Assembly: GCA_024244665.1 (NCBI GenBank)
Contig: JAAEOI010000468.1
Location: forward strand, 1-12,579
DNA: 12,579 nucleotides
DNA from: Bacteroidota bacterium
GTDB taxonomy: Bacteria; Bacteroidota; Bacteroidia; Bacteroidales; GCA-2748055
Direction of reading: 5' to 3'
Made by a program: the position numbers and the translations under genes. This document shows, piece after piece, positions 1 through 6,897 of the stretch (its first letter is position 1; each line of letters starts with the position of its first letter). Below the pieces are notes generated by a model. That model made no database searches, was not told the origin of the DNA, and worked only from the letters and a program-made list of their open reading frames with translations.

Positions 1-2385
1 AGTCCCGCTAAAAGCTTCAGTACGGGGGGTAAAATCTGTCCATGAATGAAGTTTTTCCAATTGAATACTTTCAGGAAGCTCGGGTCCCCCGGAAAGGAAC
101 TGAAGGTCCCAGGTTCCTCCCGGTTCAACAGGAGCTCCTTTCACTTCGTGATACTCCCATGCAGCTGCCTGATGCGCCCGGTCGAATGTTCTGAGAATAA
201 GGGATACCCCTGGCTTCATATGAAGGTAGACTTCACTCTCTTTTTCCTTCGGTTTCATAGCTCCCAGACCAGTATTTCCGGTAAGAGGATCTAAAATCAT
301 CACAGATTCTGGCTGGTAATTAAGCGGGATATAGCCATCAATGATGTGGGGAGTGTGGTTGACCAGGTAGTAGATTTTTCCATCTTCCAGATCCCTGCGC
401 ACAAAGTCCAGCCCTTCCTTCTTCAATGCCTCTCCCTGAATCCCCATCTCAGCAAGGGTTTCCAGCACCTCTGTGGATATGTCCAGCTCCTTTCTTACCA
501 TTTGGATTTTCTCTTGCAGTTGGGTGGTCCGCTCTTGATGCATGTGATACCCGGGAACCGATTCGGGAAGACCGGTAAAAACCACATTTGCGCCCGAACC
601 GGCAAGCTCAGAAAGAAAATCGAATGATTTAATGGTCATCTTCTCGCACTGCGGGACCACAAGTGCGTGGTATTCAGTACCGGATACATGAATCTTTCCC
701 TTTTCTGAAAAGGCCTTTGTCAAATAGAGGTCCGATATAAAATCCACCGAATACCCCTGTTCTATCAGCGTGTTTACAGTCTGATAAAAAGAGCTTGGAA
801 CGAGCCATTCATCTTTGTTGTGAATCCCCAGCTGCATCAGCAACTCTCCAGAGTAATCCTCCGCGATGACATCGTGGAAGGGCCAGTAGACCAGGATTTC
901 GTTGTCGCTTTTGCCCGACTGAAGCATGGATTGGCACCGGGTGATGTATTCAAACATAAATGGGGCATCTCTCCACAGGGTTGAGGTGGGAACAAAGTTG
1001 ACCGAGGCATAAAACTTCCAGCCGGGCCATGCCGACTCATCAGGAAAGTAGGTAGATCCGTGGAAGAAGGAGTGGTTGACCCCCGAGAGGAATATCTGCT
1101 CCACCTCAGGTTTGCACTGCGACAGGGCCGTTTTGAAATGTTCCCGCAACCATGTGAAGGTTTCGGAGGAGGTGAGTTGTTTGCCCGAAATGTGAGCAGC
1201 TGAAGATGCAAATTTCAACATGATCAAATCGGGCTGGGCCTTGTTGGCATCAGATTCTTCCCACCGGACTCCAGGTATATCGAACTGCGTTGCATAAAAG
1301 GATTCACATTCCGGGATATCTGCCGTGGCGTAAATGTCCAACAGGTTGGCCGGACATCCGTGTGCCTGGTATTTGGTTTTGAAGGTCTGTTCCCGTGACC
1401 ACTTGTTCCAACTATGGGAGAAGTCCTCCAGCAAAAGGTCGGATAGGGTTTCCCTGTAATCGCTGAGGATCAGGGAAGGATCACCTCCTGATCCAACAGC
1501 GACCAGCTTTGGAAGGTGTTCTGAGAGATCATAACCACGCCTGGTATTAAATTCTTCAAACAGACGGGGTGTATAGTTGGCTCCATAGACTTCATAGCTG
1601 TCATTAAACAGGGCTCTTAACTTGTTTTGTGCCGGACCCAGGGCCTTTTCATAAGGTTCCAGGTAATCCTTCAGTGCATCTTTGGAAAAATGATCCAGCA
1701 CCCAGCCCTCACCGCCAGGTGCAGATCGTTTGACCTGCTGTCCGGTTTTTGCCAGAAACAGGGCATATACCACACAATCATAATCCGGGATCCACTCCAG
1801 TTTCCTGTTCTCCACGAGCGACAGAAGATCCTTTTTCTGCCCGTCTGCATCAAAGCCATAGAGATATTGCAGAAAGGCGGATTCTGGCTTATCACTCCCC
1901 TGGAGGATGATTTCCTGCTCCAGTTTTGCTCCTGACTTCAGTACATATTCCCGGATATAAAGTTTGCTGGCGGCAAATTCCGGCTCAACCTGAGGCCCTC
2001 CAAATGGCCAACCAGTGCCCAGGACCATATCCACGCCCATATCCAGCCTTTCGGCCTCATCCAGAGTATGCATAAGCATCTCCATCCATTCCGCTGAAAG
2101 GTGATTAATAAATTGCTCCTCAAAACCCTTTACACCATAGATCGGTGTAATCTCCACCCCACCGATACCAGCCTGCGCGAACTCTTCCATTCGCCTGGTG
2201 ATGTTCTCCCTGTCTACCGCATTTCCCATCCACCACCAGCGGGTCCAGGGTTTCATGGATGAAGTTATCTCCGGCCAGATTTCCTCAGCATCGGCAGAGG
2301 TCTTACCGGGCTGAGTTGAGCATGAATACATCCCGGCAGCGGCTATGCCGCAACAAACAAGGGTGAGGATCAGATATCTTTTCAT
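1..2385 (-). CDS. GH106-type alpha-L-rhamnosidase lipoprotein, C-terminus cut by window edge
   Basis: An open frame of 795 codons runs from ATG at 2385 to base 1 without a stop, so the 3' end is outside the window. The N-terminus is a short hydrophobic signal ending in a possible lipobox (MYSC, Cys22), suggesting an envelope lipoprotein. After it comes the GH106 opening MKPWTRWWWMGN (residues 44-55) and then AGIGGVEITPIYG, which fits the start of the family's catalytic barrel. Further typical blocks are NDSYE (Glu265) followed by RRGYD, SAAHISGKQLTSSETFTW (Glu408), and a GVNHSFFHG stretch near residue 433. These Glu residues are plausible catalytic or metal/substrate positions, but I cannot assign roles. 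The last visible residues (W-D-L-Q-F, then AFSGT) match the start of the beta-sandwich domain that follows the barrel; family members often exceed 1000 residues, so a few hundred are missing. Expected role: release of terminal L-rhamnose from a complex glycan. It starts 5 bases after the upstream sulfatase, so it is almost surely in the same operon. Confidence 0.88.
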   Translation of the reverse strand, partial: MKRYLILTLVCCGIAAAGMYSCSTQPGKTSADAEEIWPEITSSMKPWTRWWWMGNAVDRENITRRMEEFAQAGIGGVEITPIYGVKGFEEQFINHLSAEWMEMLMHTLDEAERLDMGVDMVLGTGWPFGGPQVEPEFAASKLYIREYVLKSGAKLEQEIILQGSDKPESAFLQYLYGFDADGQKKDLLSLVENRKLEWIPDYDCVVYALFLAKTGQQVKRSAPGGEGWVLDHFSKDALKDYLEPYEKALGPAQNKLRALFNDSYEVYGANYTPRLFEEFNTRRGYDLSEHLPKLVAVGSGGDPSLILSDYRETLSDLLLEDFSHSWNKWSREQTFKTKYQAHGCPANLLDIYATADIPECESFYATQFDIPGVRWEESDANKAQPDLIMLKFASSAAHISGKQLTSSETFTWLREHFKTALSQCKPEVEQIFLSGVNHSFFHGSTYFPDESAWPGWKFYASVNFVPTSTLWRDAPFMFEYITRCQSMLQSGKSDNEILVYWPFHDVIAEDYSGELLMQLGIHNKDEWLVPSSFYQTVNTLIEQGYSVDFISDLYLTKAFSEKGKIHVSGTEYHALVVPQCEKMTIKSFDFLSELAGSGANVVFTGLPESVPGYHMHQERTTQLQEKIQMVRKELDISTEVLETLAEMGIQGEALKKEGLDFVRRDLEDGKIYYLVNHTPHIIDGYIPLNYQPESVMILDPLTGNTGLGAMKPKEKESEVYLHMKPGVSLILRTFDRAHQAAAWEYHEVKGAPVEPGGTWDLQFLSGGPELPESIQLEKLHSWTDFTPRTEAFSGT

Positions 2386-2390
2386 AAGGT

Positions 2391-3887
2391 CTAATGTATG
2401 GAAACTTCTGGTTTTTTATCTACCGCCCAGTCCTGGTTCTTTCGTGACCCGTAGTAGGGGTAGAAATCCCAGGGTGCATCTTTTCCCAGTGCACGCGGAT
2501 CGCCTGTCGCGGCTGTATATTCCTGCAACTGGTTGCCAAGCTTCTCCTTTGTCCCGGCGTATTCTTCCAGCTCCGCAACATTGTGGATCTGTCCCGGATC
2601 TGTTTTCAAATCGTACAATTCTTCTGCCGGTCTCATGCCAAAAGCCAGGTGGTAAAACTTCTGAAATTTCTCCTTGTTTTCAAGTAGCAGGGTTTTTGTG
2701 GGACTGGAATCAACCTCTCCATACGGTATCGCACGCGAACAGTACTTTGCCTCAGGATTGCCCGATGGCCAGCGGCCCGGTTCATAATTCCTGATATAGA
2801 GATAGTCCTTTGTTCGTAAGGCACGGCATGGGTAACCTTTGCCTCCCTTGCGGCACCCGTCATGACGTTCCATGGCAGTATATGCACTTTCCCTGGATCC
2901 TTTCTCATATCCGGAGAATACATCCATCAGGCTTTTTGCAGTCATTTCACCGGGTACTTCCAGCCCTGCAGCCTCCAGGAATGTGGATGCCAGATTGCTC
3001 AGGTGGACAAATCCCTCGTATTCCCTGTTGGGGGCGAGGATTTTTGAAGGCCAGCTAATGGCCATGGGCATTTTTGTCCCAAAATCGTAGAGACTTGCTT
3101 TAGCCCTTGGAAAAGGCATACCGTTGTCGCTGGTGATAACCACCAGAGTATTTTCCAGTTCTCCAGCTTCTTCAAGTATGGAGAGCGCTTTCCCTACCAA
3201 ACTGTCCCACCGCTGAACCTCATAATAGTAATCCAGGATGTCATTTCGTACGATTGGATCATCGGGCAGATGACTTGGGACGATCACTTTTGAAGGATTC
3301 ATTCCTGAGTTTACCCCTGAATTCACCGCATAGGGCCGGTGTGCATCGGAGCTGCCCAGCCAGAAGCAAAAGGGTTGATCCTCTGGTTTGGCCTGAAAGA
3401 ATTCCTTAAAGCTTTTATGCCTTATTCCGGCCGGATTCATTTGCGAGCGGCCACTATGAACCCATCCAGTGTCATTTTTGAACTTACCCGGAGACCAGGC
3501 TTTGCTGTATGAGCCAATGGCATAACCTGCCTCCTCAAGCAGATCCGTATATATGGGAAACTTTTCCGGAAGCTTGCTGTGTATATTCCCGGCCTCTTCA
3601 AGCCTCCAGATGTGCTGGCCTGTTAAAATGGCACTTCGGGAAGGTCCGCAGGAGGGAGCATCACAGAAGGCATTGGTGAAAAGTATTCCATCACTGGCTA
3701 TTTTATCAAAAGCAGGAGTCCTGACTATGGGATCACCCATGGCCCCGGTATGAAGCCAAGATTGATCGTCAGAGATACAAAAGAGAATATTCGGTTTGCT
3801 ATTTGATACCATGGCCTGGCAGCCTGAAAGCAGGAGCAGGGAGCTTGTGCAAAGGAGGAAAGTCAGTAAATTTTTCATGGAGTTCAA
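2391..3887 (-). CDS. Type I sulfatase (formylglycine-dependent), sulfamidase-like, lipoprotein
   Basis: This 498-residue S1-family sulfatase starts with a lipoprotein signal (lipobox LLSGC, Cys23). Metal-binding Asp40-Asp41 follow in the ISDDQSW block. The activation motif CGPSRSAILTG begins at Cys80, which would be converted to formylglycine by a maturase not in this window. A second metal-site block, SDNGMPFP, has Asp254-Asn255. The order of blocks (SCxPSR, a VPSHLPDDP segment, then a DNGxPFP block) resembles human heparan N-sulfatase (SGSH) more than the other two sulfatases here, so it is a different subfamily. Given two rhamnosidases nearby, a sulfated rhamnan or ulvan-type substrate is more likely than heparan, but this is inference. 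Two starts are possible: ATG at 3887, or ATG at 3878 (Met4), which gives a more usual signal peptide beginning MKNLL. The gene lies 36 bases downstream of the previous sulfatase and 5 bases upstream of the GH106 gene. Confidence 0.93.
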   Translation of the reverse strand: MNSMKNLLTFLLCTSSLLLLSGCQAMVSNSKPNILFCISDDQSWLHTGAMGDPIVRTPAFDKIASDGILFTNAFCDAPSCGPSRSAILTGQHIWRLEEAGNIHSKLPEKFPIYTDLLEEAGYAIGSYSKAWSPGKFKNDTGWVHSGRSQMNPAGIRHKSFKEFFQAKPEDQPFCFWLGSSDAHRPYAVNSGVNSGMNPSKVIVPSHLPDDPIVRNDILDYYYEVQRWDSLVGKALSILEEAGELENTLVVITSDNGMPFPRAKASLYDFGTKMPMAISWPSKILAPNREYEGFVHLSNLASTFLEAAGLEVPGEMTAKSLMDVFSGYEKGSRESAYTAMERHDGCRKGGKGYPCRALRTKDYLYIRNYEPGRWPSGNPEAKYCSRAIPYGEVDSSPTKTLLLENKEKFQKFYHLAFGMRPAEELYDLKTDPGQIHNVAELEEYAGTKEKLGNQLQEYTAATGDPRALGKDAPWDFYPYYGSRKNQDWAVDKKPEVSIH

Positions 3888-3923
3888 TGATTTTAAGCTT
3901 CAGATGTCCTAACAGGTATATTA

Positions 3924-5528
3924 CTAATTGATTGGCTCATATTTATAAAACTCATCAGCTTTTATGGTGGAATCATAATCAGGATTAGCATTCATCATTT
4001 GAGCATTTACAGAATCAAGCCAGGCATGCAGTCTTTCTTTTAACTCCTGCGTTTTTTCAGGTTCAGTTTTCGATAAATCTATTTGCTCGCCAATATCATT
4101 TTTAAGATTGAACAGTTGTACTGTTCCATTTTCGTAATATTCCAAAAATTTGTAATCTCCATCTCGAATGGCGCCTCCCGGACTTTGCATTCCATGGTTG
4201 CTGTAATGGGGGAAATGCCAGAAAATGGGGCCTTTTTCCATGTGTCCCCCTTGTATAAGTGGGGATATATCCACCCCCTCTTTGTCCTTGCCAATCTTTT
4301 CTGCTGCACCCACCATATTTAAAATTGTTGGAAACATATCGACACTTGTAATTGGGACTGAACACTCGCTACCCTGTTTTCCTTTACCCGGCCATTTTAC
4401 AATCAGCGGTACACGAATTCCTCCTTCATAAAGCCATCCTTTTGCGCCCCGTAAGGGCAGGTTTGATGTTGAATAAGCCTCGTCCTGTTTGTTGTCAGGT
4501 ACAATACGGCGTGGATTACCGACATTGGCTGCTGCCATACCTCCGTTGTCAGAATAGAAAAAGATAATTGTGTTATCTTCAATTTCCAGCTCTTTCAATT
4601 TATTAAGTATGCGACCAAGGCTTTCATCCATACTCTCAACCATTCCGGCAAACTCCACATTGTCCTGTTTTTGCTTTATCTTAACCATACCATCAGGAAG
4701 AATTTTATAGGGTTTATAAGTGCTGGTATTCATAAGCTTCTTTAATTCAGCTTGGGAAGGATTTTCGGGATTATCAGGATTTCCTTCCAAAATATATCTG
4801 GGATTGTTATTATCATTTACCTTACTTAGTTTTTCTGAGTATTTCTTAACGAGGTCTTTTCGTCCCTGAATGGGATCATGAACAGCATAATGCGACATGT
4901 AGAGAAAAAACGGTTTGTCTCTATTTTTCTCAATATATTTGACAGCTTCATCTGTAAGACAATCGGTTAGATAATCGTCTTCATTACTATCCTCAAGACC
5001 TTCCAGGTTAAAGGGTCCATGATATCCTTTCTTAGGCCATCCTTTGAGCCAGTTATTCGGTATATGCATATCAAATCCATGAGCCATTGGGTTTGAAGGA
5101 TTTTCGCCCAAATGCCATTTCCCAATAATTGCAGTTTGGTACCCTATTTCTTTTAATGCCTCGGCAATTGTAACTTCTTCGTAGGGTAATTGTTGGTTAA
5201 TAATTGCATTGCTGTATTTTTGAAATGGAAATTCATTACGCCCTGGCAGCCAATCGGTTAGATTGATGGTTGCCGGATATTTACCCGTTAATATGCTTGC
5301 CCGGGTTGGAGAACAAACATGGCATGCAGCATAGGCATCAGTAAACCGGACACCTGCTCTGGCCAGGGCATCGATGTTTGGCGTGTCGTAGAAACTACTT
5401 CCATAGCAACCGACATCCGTCCAGCCTAAATCGTCGACAAGGAAAAAGATAATATTTGCTTGCTTCTCTTGCTCTGTGCAGGCAACGCTAATGACTAATG
5501 CGAGGAGAATTGCAGTTTTCTTTATCAT
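3924..5528 (-). CDS. Type I sulfatase (formylglycine-dependent), S1_16-like, probable lipoprotein
   Basis: A complete 534-residue arylsulfatase-type enzyme. It has a short signal peptide with a probable lipobox (ISVAC, Cys17), metal-binding Asp32-Asp33 in VDDLGW, the activation motif CSPTRASILTG starting at Cys72, IGKWHLG at 135-141 (catalytic Lys137 and His139 by family analogy) and YSDNGG with Asp327-Asn328. Length and overall layout fit a full-length S1 sulfatase. The segments around the active-site motif (FYDTPNIDALA before, TDWLPGR after) recall SulfAtlas S1_16, but this is an impression, not a search result. It heads the minus-strand run. There is no clear Shine-Dalgarno; the ATG lies one base after the stop of a short upstream frame carrying a GH106 remnant (TAAGATG), which may allow translational coupling. 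Base composition is visibly more AT-rich than in the neighbours: the 60-base lines at 4561, 4741 and 5041 are 30, 35 and 42% GC, against 47-52% in lines sampled from neighbouring genes. This suggests separate ancestry or recent acquisition. Confidence 0.94.
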   Translation of the reverse strand: MIKKTAILLALVISVACTEQEKQANIIFFLVDDLGWTDVGCYGSSFYDTPNIDALARAGVRFTDAYAACHVCSPTRASILTGKYPATINLTDWLPGRNEFPFQKYSNAIINQQLPYEEVTIAEALKEIGYQTAIIGKWHLGENPSNPMAHGFDMHIPNNWLKGWPKKGYHGPFNLEGLEDSNEDDYLTDCLTDEAVKYIEKNRDKPFFLYMSHYAVHDPIQGRKDLVKKYSEKLSKVNDNNNPRYILEGNPDNPENPSQAELKKLMNTSTYKPYKILPDGMVKIKQKQDNVEFAGMVESMDESLGRILNKLKELEIEDNTIIFFYSDNGGMAAANVGNPRRIVPDNKQDEAYSTSNLPLRGAKGWLYEGGIRVPLIVKWPGKGKQGSECSVPITSVDMFPTILNMVGAAEKIGKDKEGVDISPLIQGGHMEKGPIFWHFPHYSNHGMQSPGGAIRDGDYKFLEYYENGTVQLFNLKNDIGEQIDLSKTEPEKTQELKERLHAWLDSVNAQMMNANPDYDSTIKADEFYKYEPIN

Positions 5529-5568
5529 CTTATTGGTTTTGCTGGATGATGCATAGTTTTGGTGCGGC

Positions 5569-5631
5569 TCCCATCCACCACCAGCGGGTCAAGGGTTTCA
5601 TGGAGGAGCTTAGCTCCGGCCAGATATTTTC
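5569..5631 (-). pseudogene. Remnant of a GH106 alpha-L-rhamnosidase N-terminus
   Basis: Read on the minus strand, this segment encodes IWPELSSSMKPLTRWWWMG, matching the start of the GH106 protein encoded at 1-2385 (IWPEITSSMKPWTRWWWMG). Over 22 aligned residues 17 are identical. At the DNA level, bases 5570-5625 match 2225-2280 at 51 of 56 positions by direct comparison. After the WWWMG block, similarity ends abruptly: the frame continues for about a dozen unrelated residues and stops at 5532-5530, one base before the sulfatase start. There is no signal peptide in front. The most likely explanation is a decayed or deleted second GH106 gene whose body was lost when the neighbouring sulfatase gene came to lie here. 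A short duplicated fragment from the intact gene is the alternative. Confidence 0.8.
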
Positions 5632-5660
5632 ATTCTCCCCAATGTAAGGAATCTCATGCT

Positions 5661-5685
5661 TAAAACCACCCTTTCTCCAGGGTGG
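5661..5685 (-). terminator. Hairpin plus T-tract, terminator- or attenuator-like on the minus strand
   Basis: Read on the minus strand, CCACCCT (5685-5679) and AGGGTGG (5672-5666) form a perfect 7-bp GC-rich stem with a 6-base loop, followed directly by TTTTA (5665-5661). This is the form of an intrinsic terminator. However, it lies upstream of the minus-strand sulfatase operon and downstream of no minus-strand gene in the window. It could attenuate the sulfatase operon, stabilise its 5' leader, or be left from the rearrangement that made the GH106 remnant. The structure is directly visible; its function is inferred. Confidence 0.5.
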
Positions 5686-5703
5686 AAAAGTATTCAAAAA
5701 GTG

Positions 5704-5711
5704 CAAATTTA
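5704..5711 (-). promoter_or_regulatory. Possible -7 element for the minus-strand sulfatase operon
   Basis: On the minus strand this octamer reads TAAATTTG, an exact match to the Bacteroidota -7 consensus TAnnTTTG. No TTTG is found at the expected upstream distance, so the -33 element is missing or weak. If used, transcription would begin near 5697, placing the hairpin at 5666-5685 at the very start of the mRNA and leaving a leader of about 170 bases before the sulfatase start at 5528. Confidence 0.35.
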
Positions 5712-5726
5712 GTCCCATTTAGTGCA

Positions 5727-5757
5727 TTTGTATTGATGTGGTTGAAGCTTAAATTTA
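5727..5757 (+). promoter_or_regulatory. Bacteroidota-type promoter for the ilvC-like/gntP operon
   Basis: TTTG at 5727-5730 is followed by exactly 19 bases and then TAAATTTA at 5750-5757. The known Bacteroidota promoter pattern is TTTG, 19-21 bases, TAnnTTTG, so this matches at all specified positions except the last. It points towards the ilvC-like gene, with a predicted transcription start near 5764, about 20 bases before the small frame at 5784 and about 140 bases before the ilvC-like start. That start also argues against the longer version of the small frame beginning at 5682. Confidence 0.55.
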
Positions 5758-5783
5758 TAGGTTGCTACTCCATTTCAAACTCT

Positions 5784-5885
5784 ATGACTAAAACATCCAG
5801 GGAAGAGCTGATAAGCACACTTAAAAGAGCCCGTACCTGGGAAAACATTGAAGCCTGTATCAACGCTGCAAAATCGGATAAATAG
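5784..5885 (+). CDS. Possible small protein (33 aa) upstream of the ilvC-like gene
   Basis: A frame of 33 codons from ATG at 5784 to TAA at 5883-5885 lies 20 bases before the ilvC-like start and just after the predicted promoter. The peptide is charged and helix-like (it contains SREELISTLKRARTWENIEA) with no signal peptide, membrane segment or Cys motif beyond one Cys. I do not recognise a family. The frame stays open upstream to 5682, but that part overlaps the predicted promoter and encodes unconvincing sequence, so the short version is preferred. It could be a real small protein co-expressed with the enzyme, a translated leader, or a chance frame. Confidence 0.4.
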   Translation: MTKTSREELISTLKRARTWENIEACINAAKSDK

Positions 5886-5905
5886 TCAGAATTAAAACAG
5901 AACTT

Positions 5906-6889
5906 ATGGCAAAGATTTACTATGACAAAGATGCGGATGCATCCTTACTGAAGGGAAAAAAGGTCGGAATCATTGGCTATGGCAATCAGGGAAGGGCCCA
6001 GGCGCTGAATATGAAAGATTCCGGCATCAAGGATATTCTGATTGGAACGGCGAAAGATGACACCTATGATCAGGCCATTGAGGATGGTTTTAAGGTAGTC
6101 GAAATACCGGAATTGATCAGGCAGGTGGATATAGTTTTTATGCTTATCCCGGATGAGATCATGCCTCAGGTATACAACGATCAGATCAGAGAACATCTCT
6201 CCCCTCTAATGGTTCTGAATTTCGCTTCGGGCTACAACATCACCTTTAAACAGATTATACCCCCCGGGGATGTGGATGTGGTGATGGTAGCTCCCCGGAT
6301 GATTGGAGATGGTGTACGCAATCTCTTCCTTGAAGACAAAGGCTACCCTGCGTTTATTGGTGTTGAACAGGATGCCTCAGGATCGGCCAGGCAGATGGCC
6401 CTCGCCCTTGCCAAGGCCATGGGAGCCACTAAGATGGGTACCATTGAAGTCACCTTTAAAGATGAAACCATGCTGGACCTCCTGGCCGAACAGGCTATCT
6501 GGCCCATGATCACCTCGGTCATCACAGAGGCTTTCCGGTTTGAGATTGAAAAAGGGCATCCGGCCGAAGCATCCCTGGTGGAACTCTATCTGTCAAAGGA
6601 GCCAGCCTATATGCTTGAAAAGATGGCTGAGATGGGCCTCTTCAAACAGATGCCTTTGCACTCACATACCAGCCAGTACGGTCAGTTATCCAGATCTGAG
6701 TCGCTCGATAAAACCTTTATCCGAAAAACCCTCGAAGAGGCATATGAGTACCTGGAATCAGGCAGTTTTGCAAAGGAGTGGAAATCGGAACAGGAGAAGG
6801 GATTGCCAGAATTTAAAAGGCTTCGTAAAGAGTCACTGGAGTCAGATATCACCAGGTTGGAAGAGAAGCTGTTAAATCCACCTTCATAG
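5906..6889 (+). CDS. Divergent ketol-acid reductoisomerase (IlvC) homologue, probable altered function
   Basis: This 327-residue cytoplasmic protein is close in length to class I KARI and begins with the family's typical MAKIYYDKDAD. It has an N-terminal Rossmann domain with GYGNQG (24-29), then blocks matching KARI: IPDEIMPQVY (81-90), QIIPPGDVDVVMVAP (116-130) and VEQDASG (153-159), and a helical C-terminal domain. Of the Mg ligands, Asp191 and Glu195 (DLLAEQ) and probably Glu226 are kept. Key residues differ, by comparison with remembered class I sequences: the catalytic His of FAHGFN is Ser108 (FASGYN), the APKGPG loop with its Lys is APRMIGDG (Arg131), and the fourth Mg ligand Glu appears to be Ser230. 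Normal branched-chain amino acid synthesis is therefore unlikely. A reductase or isomeroreductase for a sugar-derived keto acid is plausible, because a GntP permease follows 8 bases later. No Shine-Dalgarno is evident. A non-catalytic paralogue is the alternative. Confidence 0.85.
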   Translation: MAKIYYDKDADASLLKGKKVGIIGYGNQGRAQALNMKDSGIKDILIGTAKDDTYDQAIEDGFKVVEIPELIRQVDIVFMLIPDEIMPQVYNDQIREHLSPLMVLNFASGYNITFKQIIPPGDVDVVMVAPRMIGDGVRNLFLEDKGYPAFIGVEQDASGSARQMALALAKAMGATKMGTIEVTFKDETMLDLLAEQAIWPMITSVITEAFRFEIEKGHPAEASLVELYLSKEPAYMLEKMAEMGLFKQMPLHSHTSQYGQLSRSESLDKTFIRKTLEEAYEYLESGSFAKEWKSEQEKGLPEFKRLRKESLESDITRLEEKLLNPPS

Positions 6890-6897
6890 CTTAAGGA

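Larger units (their letters stand above)
5529..5905. other. Divergent intergenic region between sulfatase operon and ilvC-like operon
   Basis: This stretch separates two divergent transcription units. It contains, from left to right, a diverged copy of a GH106 N-terminus on the minus strand (5569-5631), a perfect 7-bp hairpin (5666-5685), a possible minus-strand -7 element (5704-5711), a plus-strand Bacteroidota-type promoter (5727-5757) and a possible 33-codon small gene (5784-5885). A minus-strand frame of 62 codons is open from 5718 to 5530, but only its middle resembles a known protein and it has no signal peptide, so I do not call it a functional gene. Confidence 0.7.

Noticed and set aside
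837..1211. A 124-codon minus-strand frame inside the GH106 gene
   Set aside because: It is in a different frame from the continuous 795-codon GH106 reading frame, which carries the family motifs here.
2345..2794. A 149-codon plus-strand frame
   Set aside because: It lies antisense to the start of GH106 and the end of the sulfamidase-like gene, both with strong family motifs; its sequence shows no domain and is a shadow frame.
5530..5718. A 62-codon minus-strand frame ending one base before the AT-rich sulfatase start
   Set aside because: Only residues around 30-50 resemble a known protein (GH106 start); the rest is unrelated and there is no signal peptide, so it is treated as a remnant rather than a gene.
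5682..5885. The longer 67-codon version of the small plus-strand frame
   Set aside because: Its first half overlaps the hairpin and promoter region and would start before the predicted transcription start; only the part from 5784 looks protein-like.
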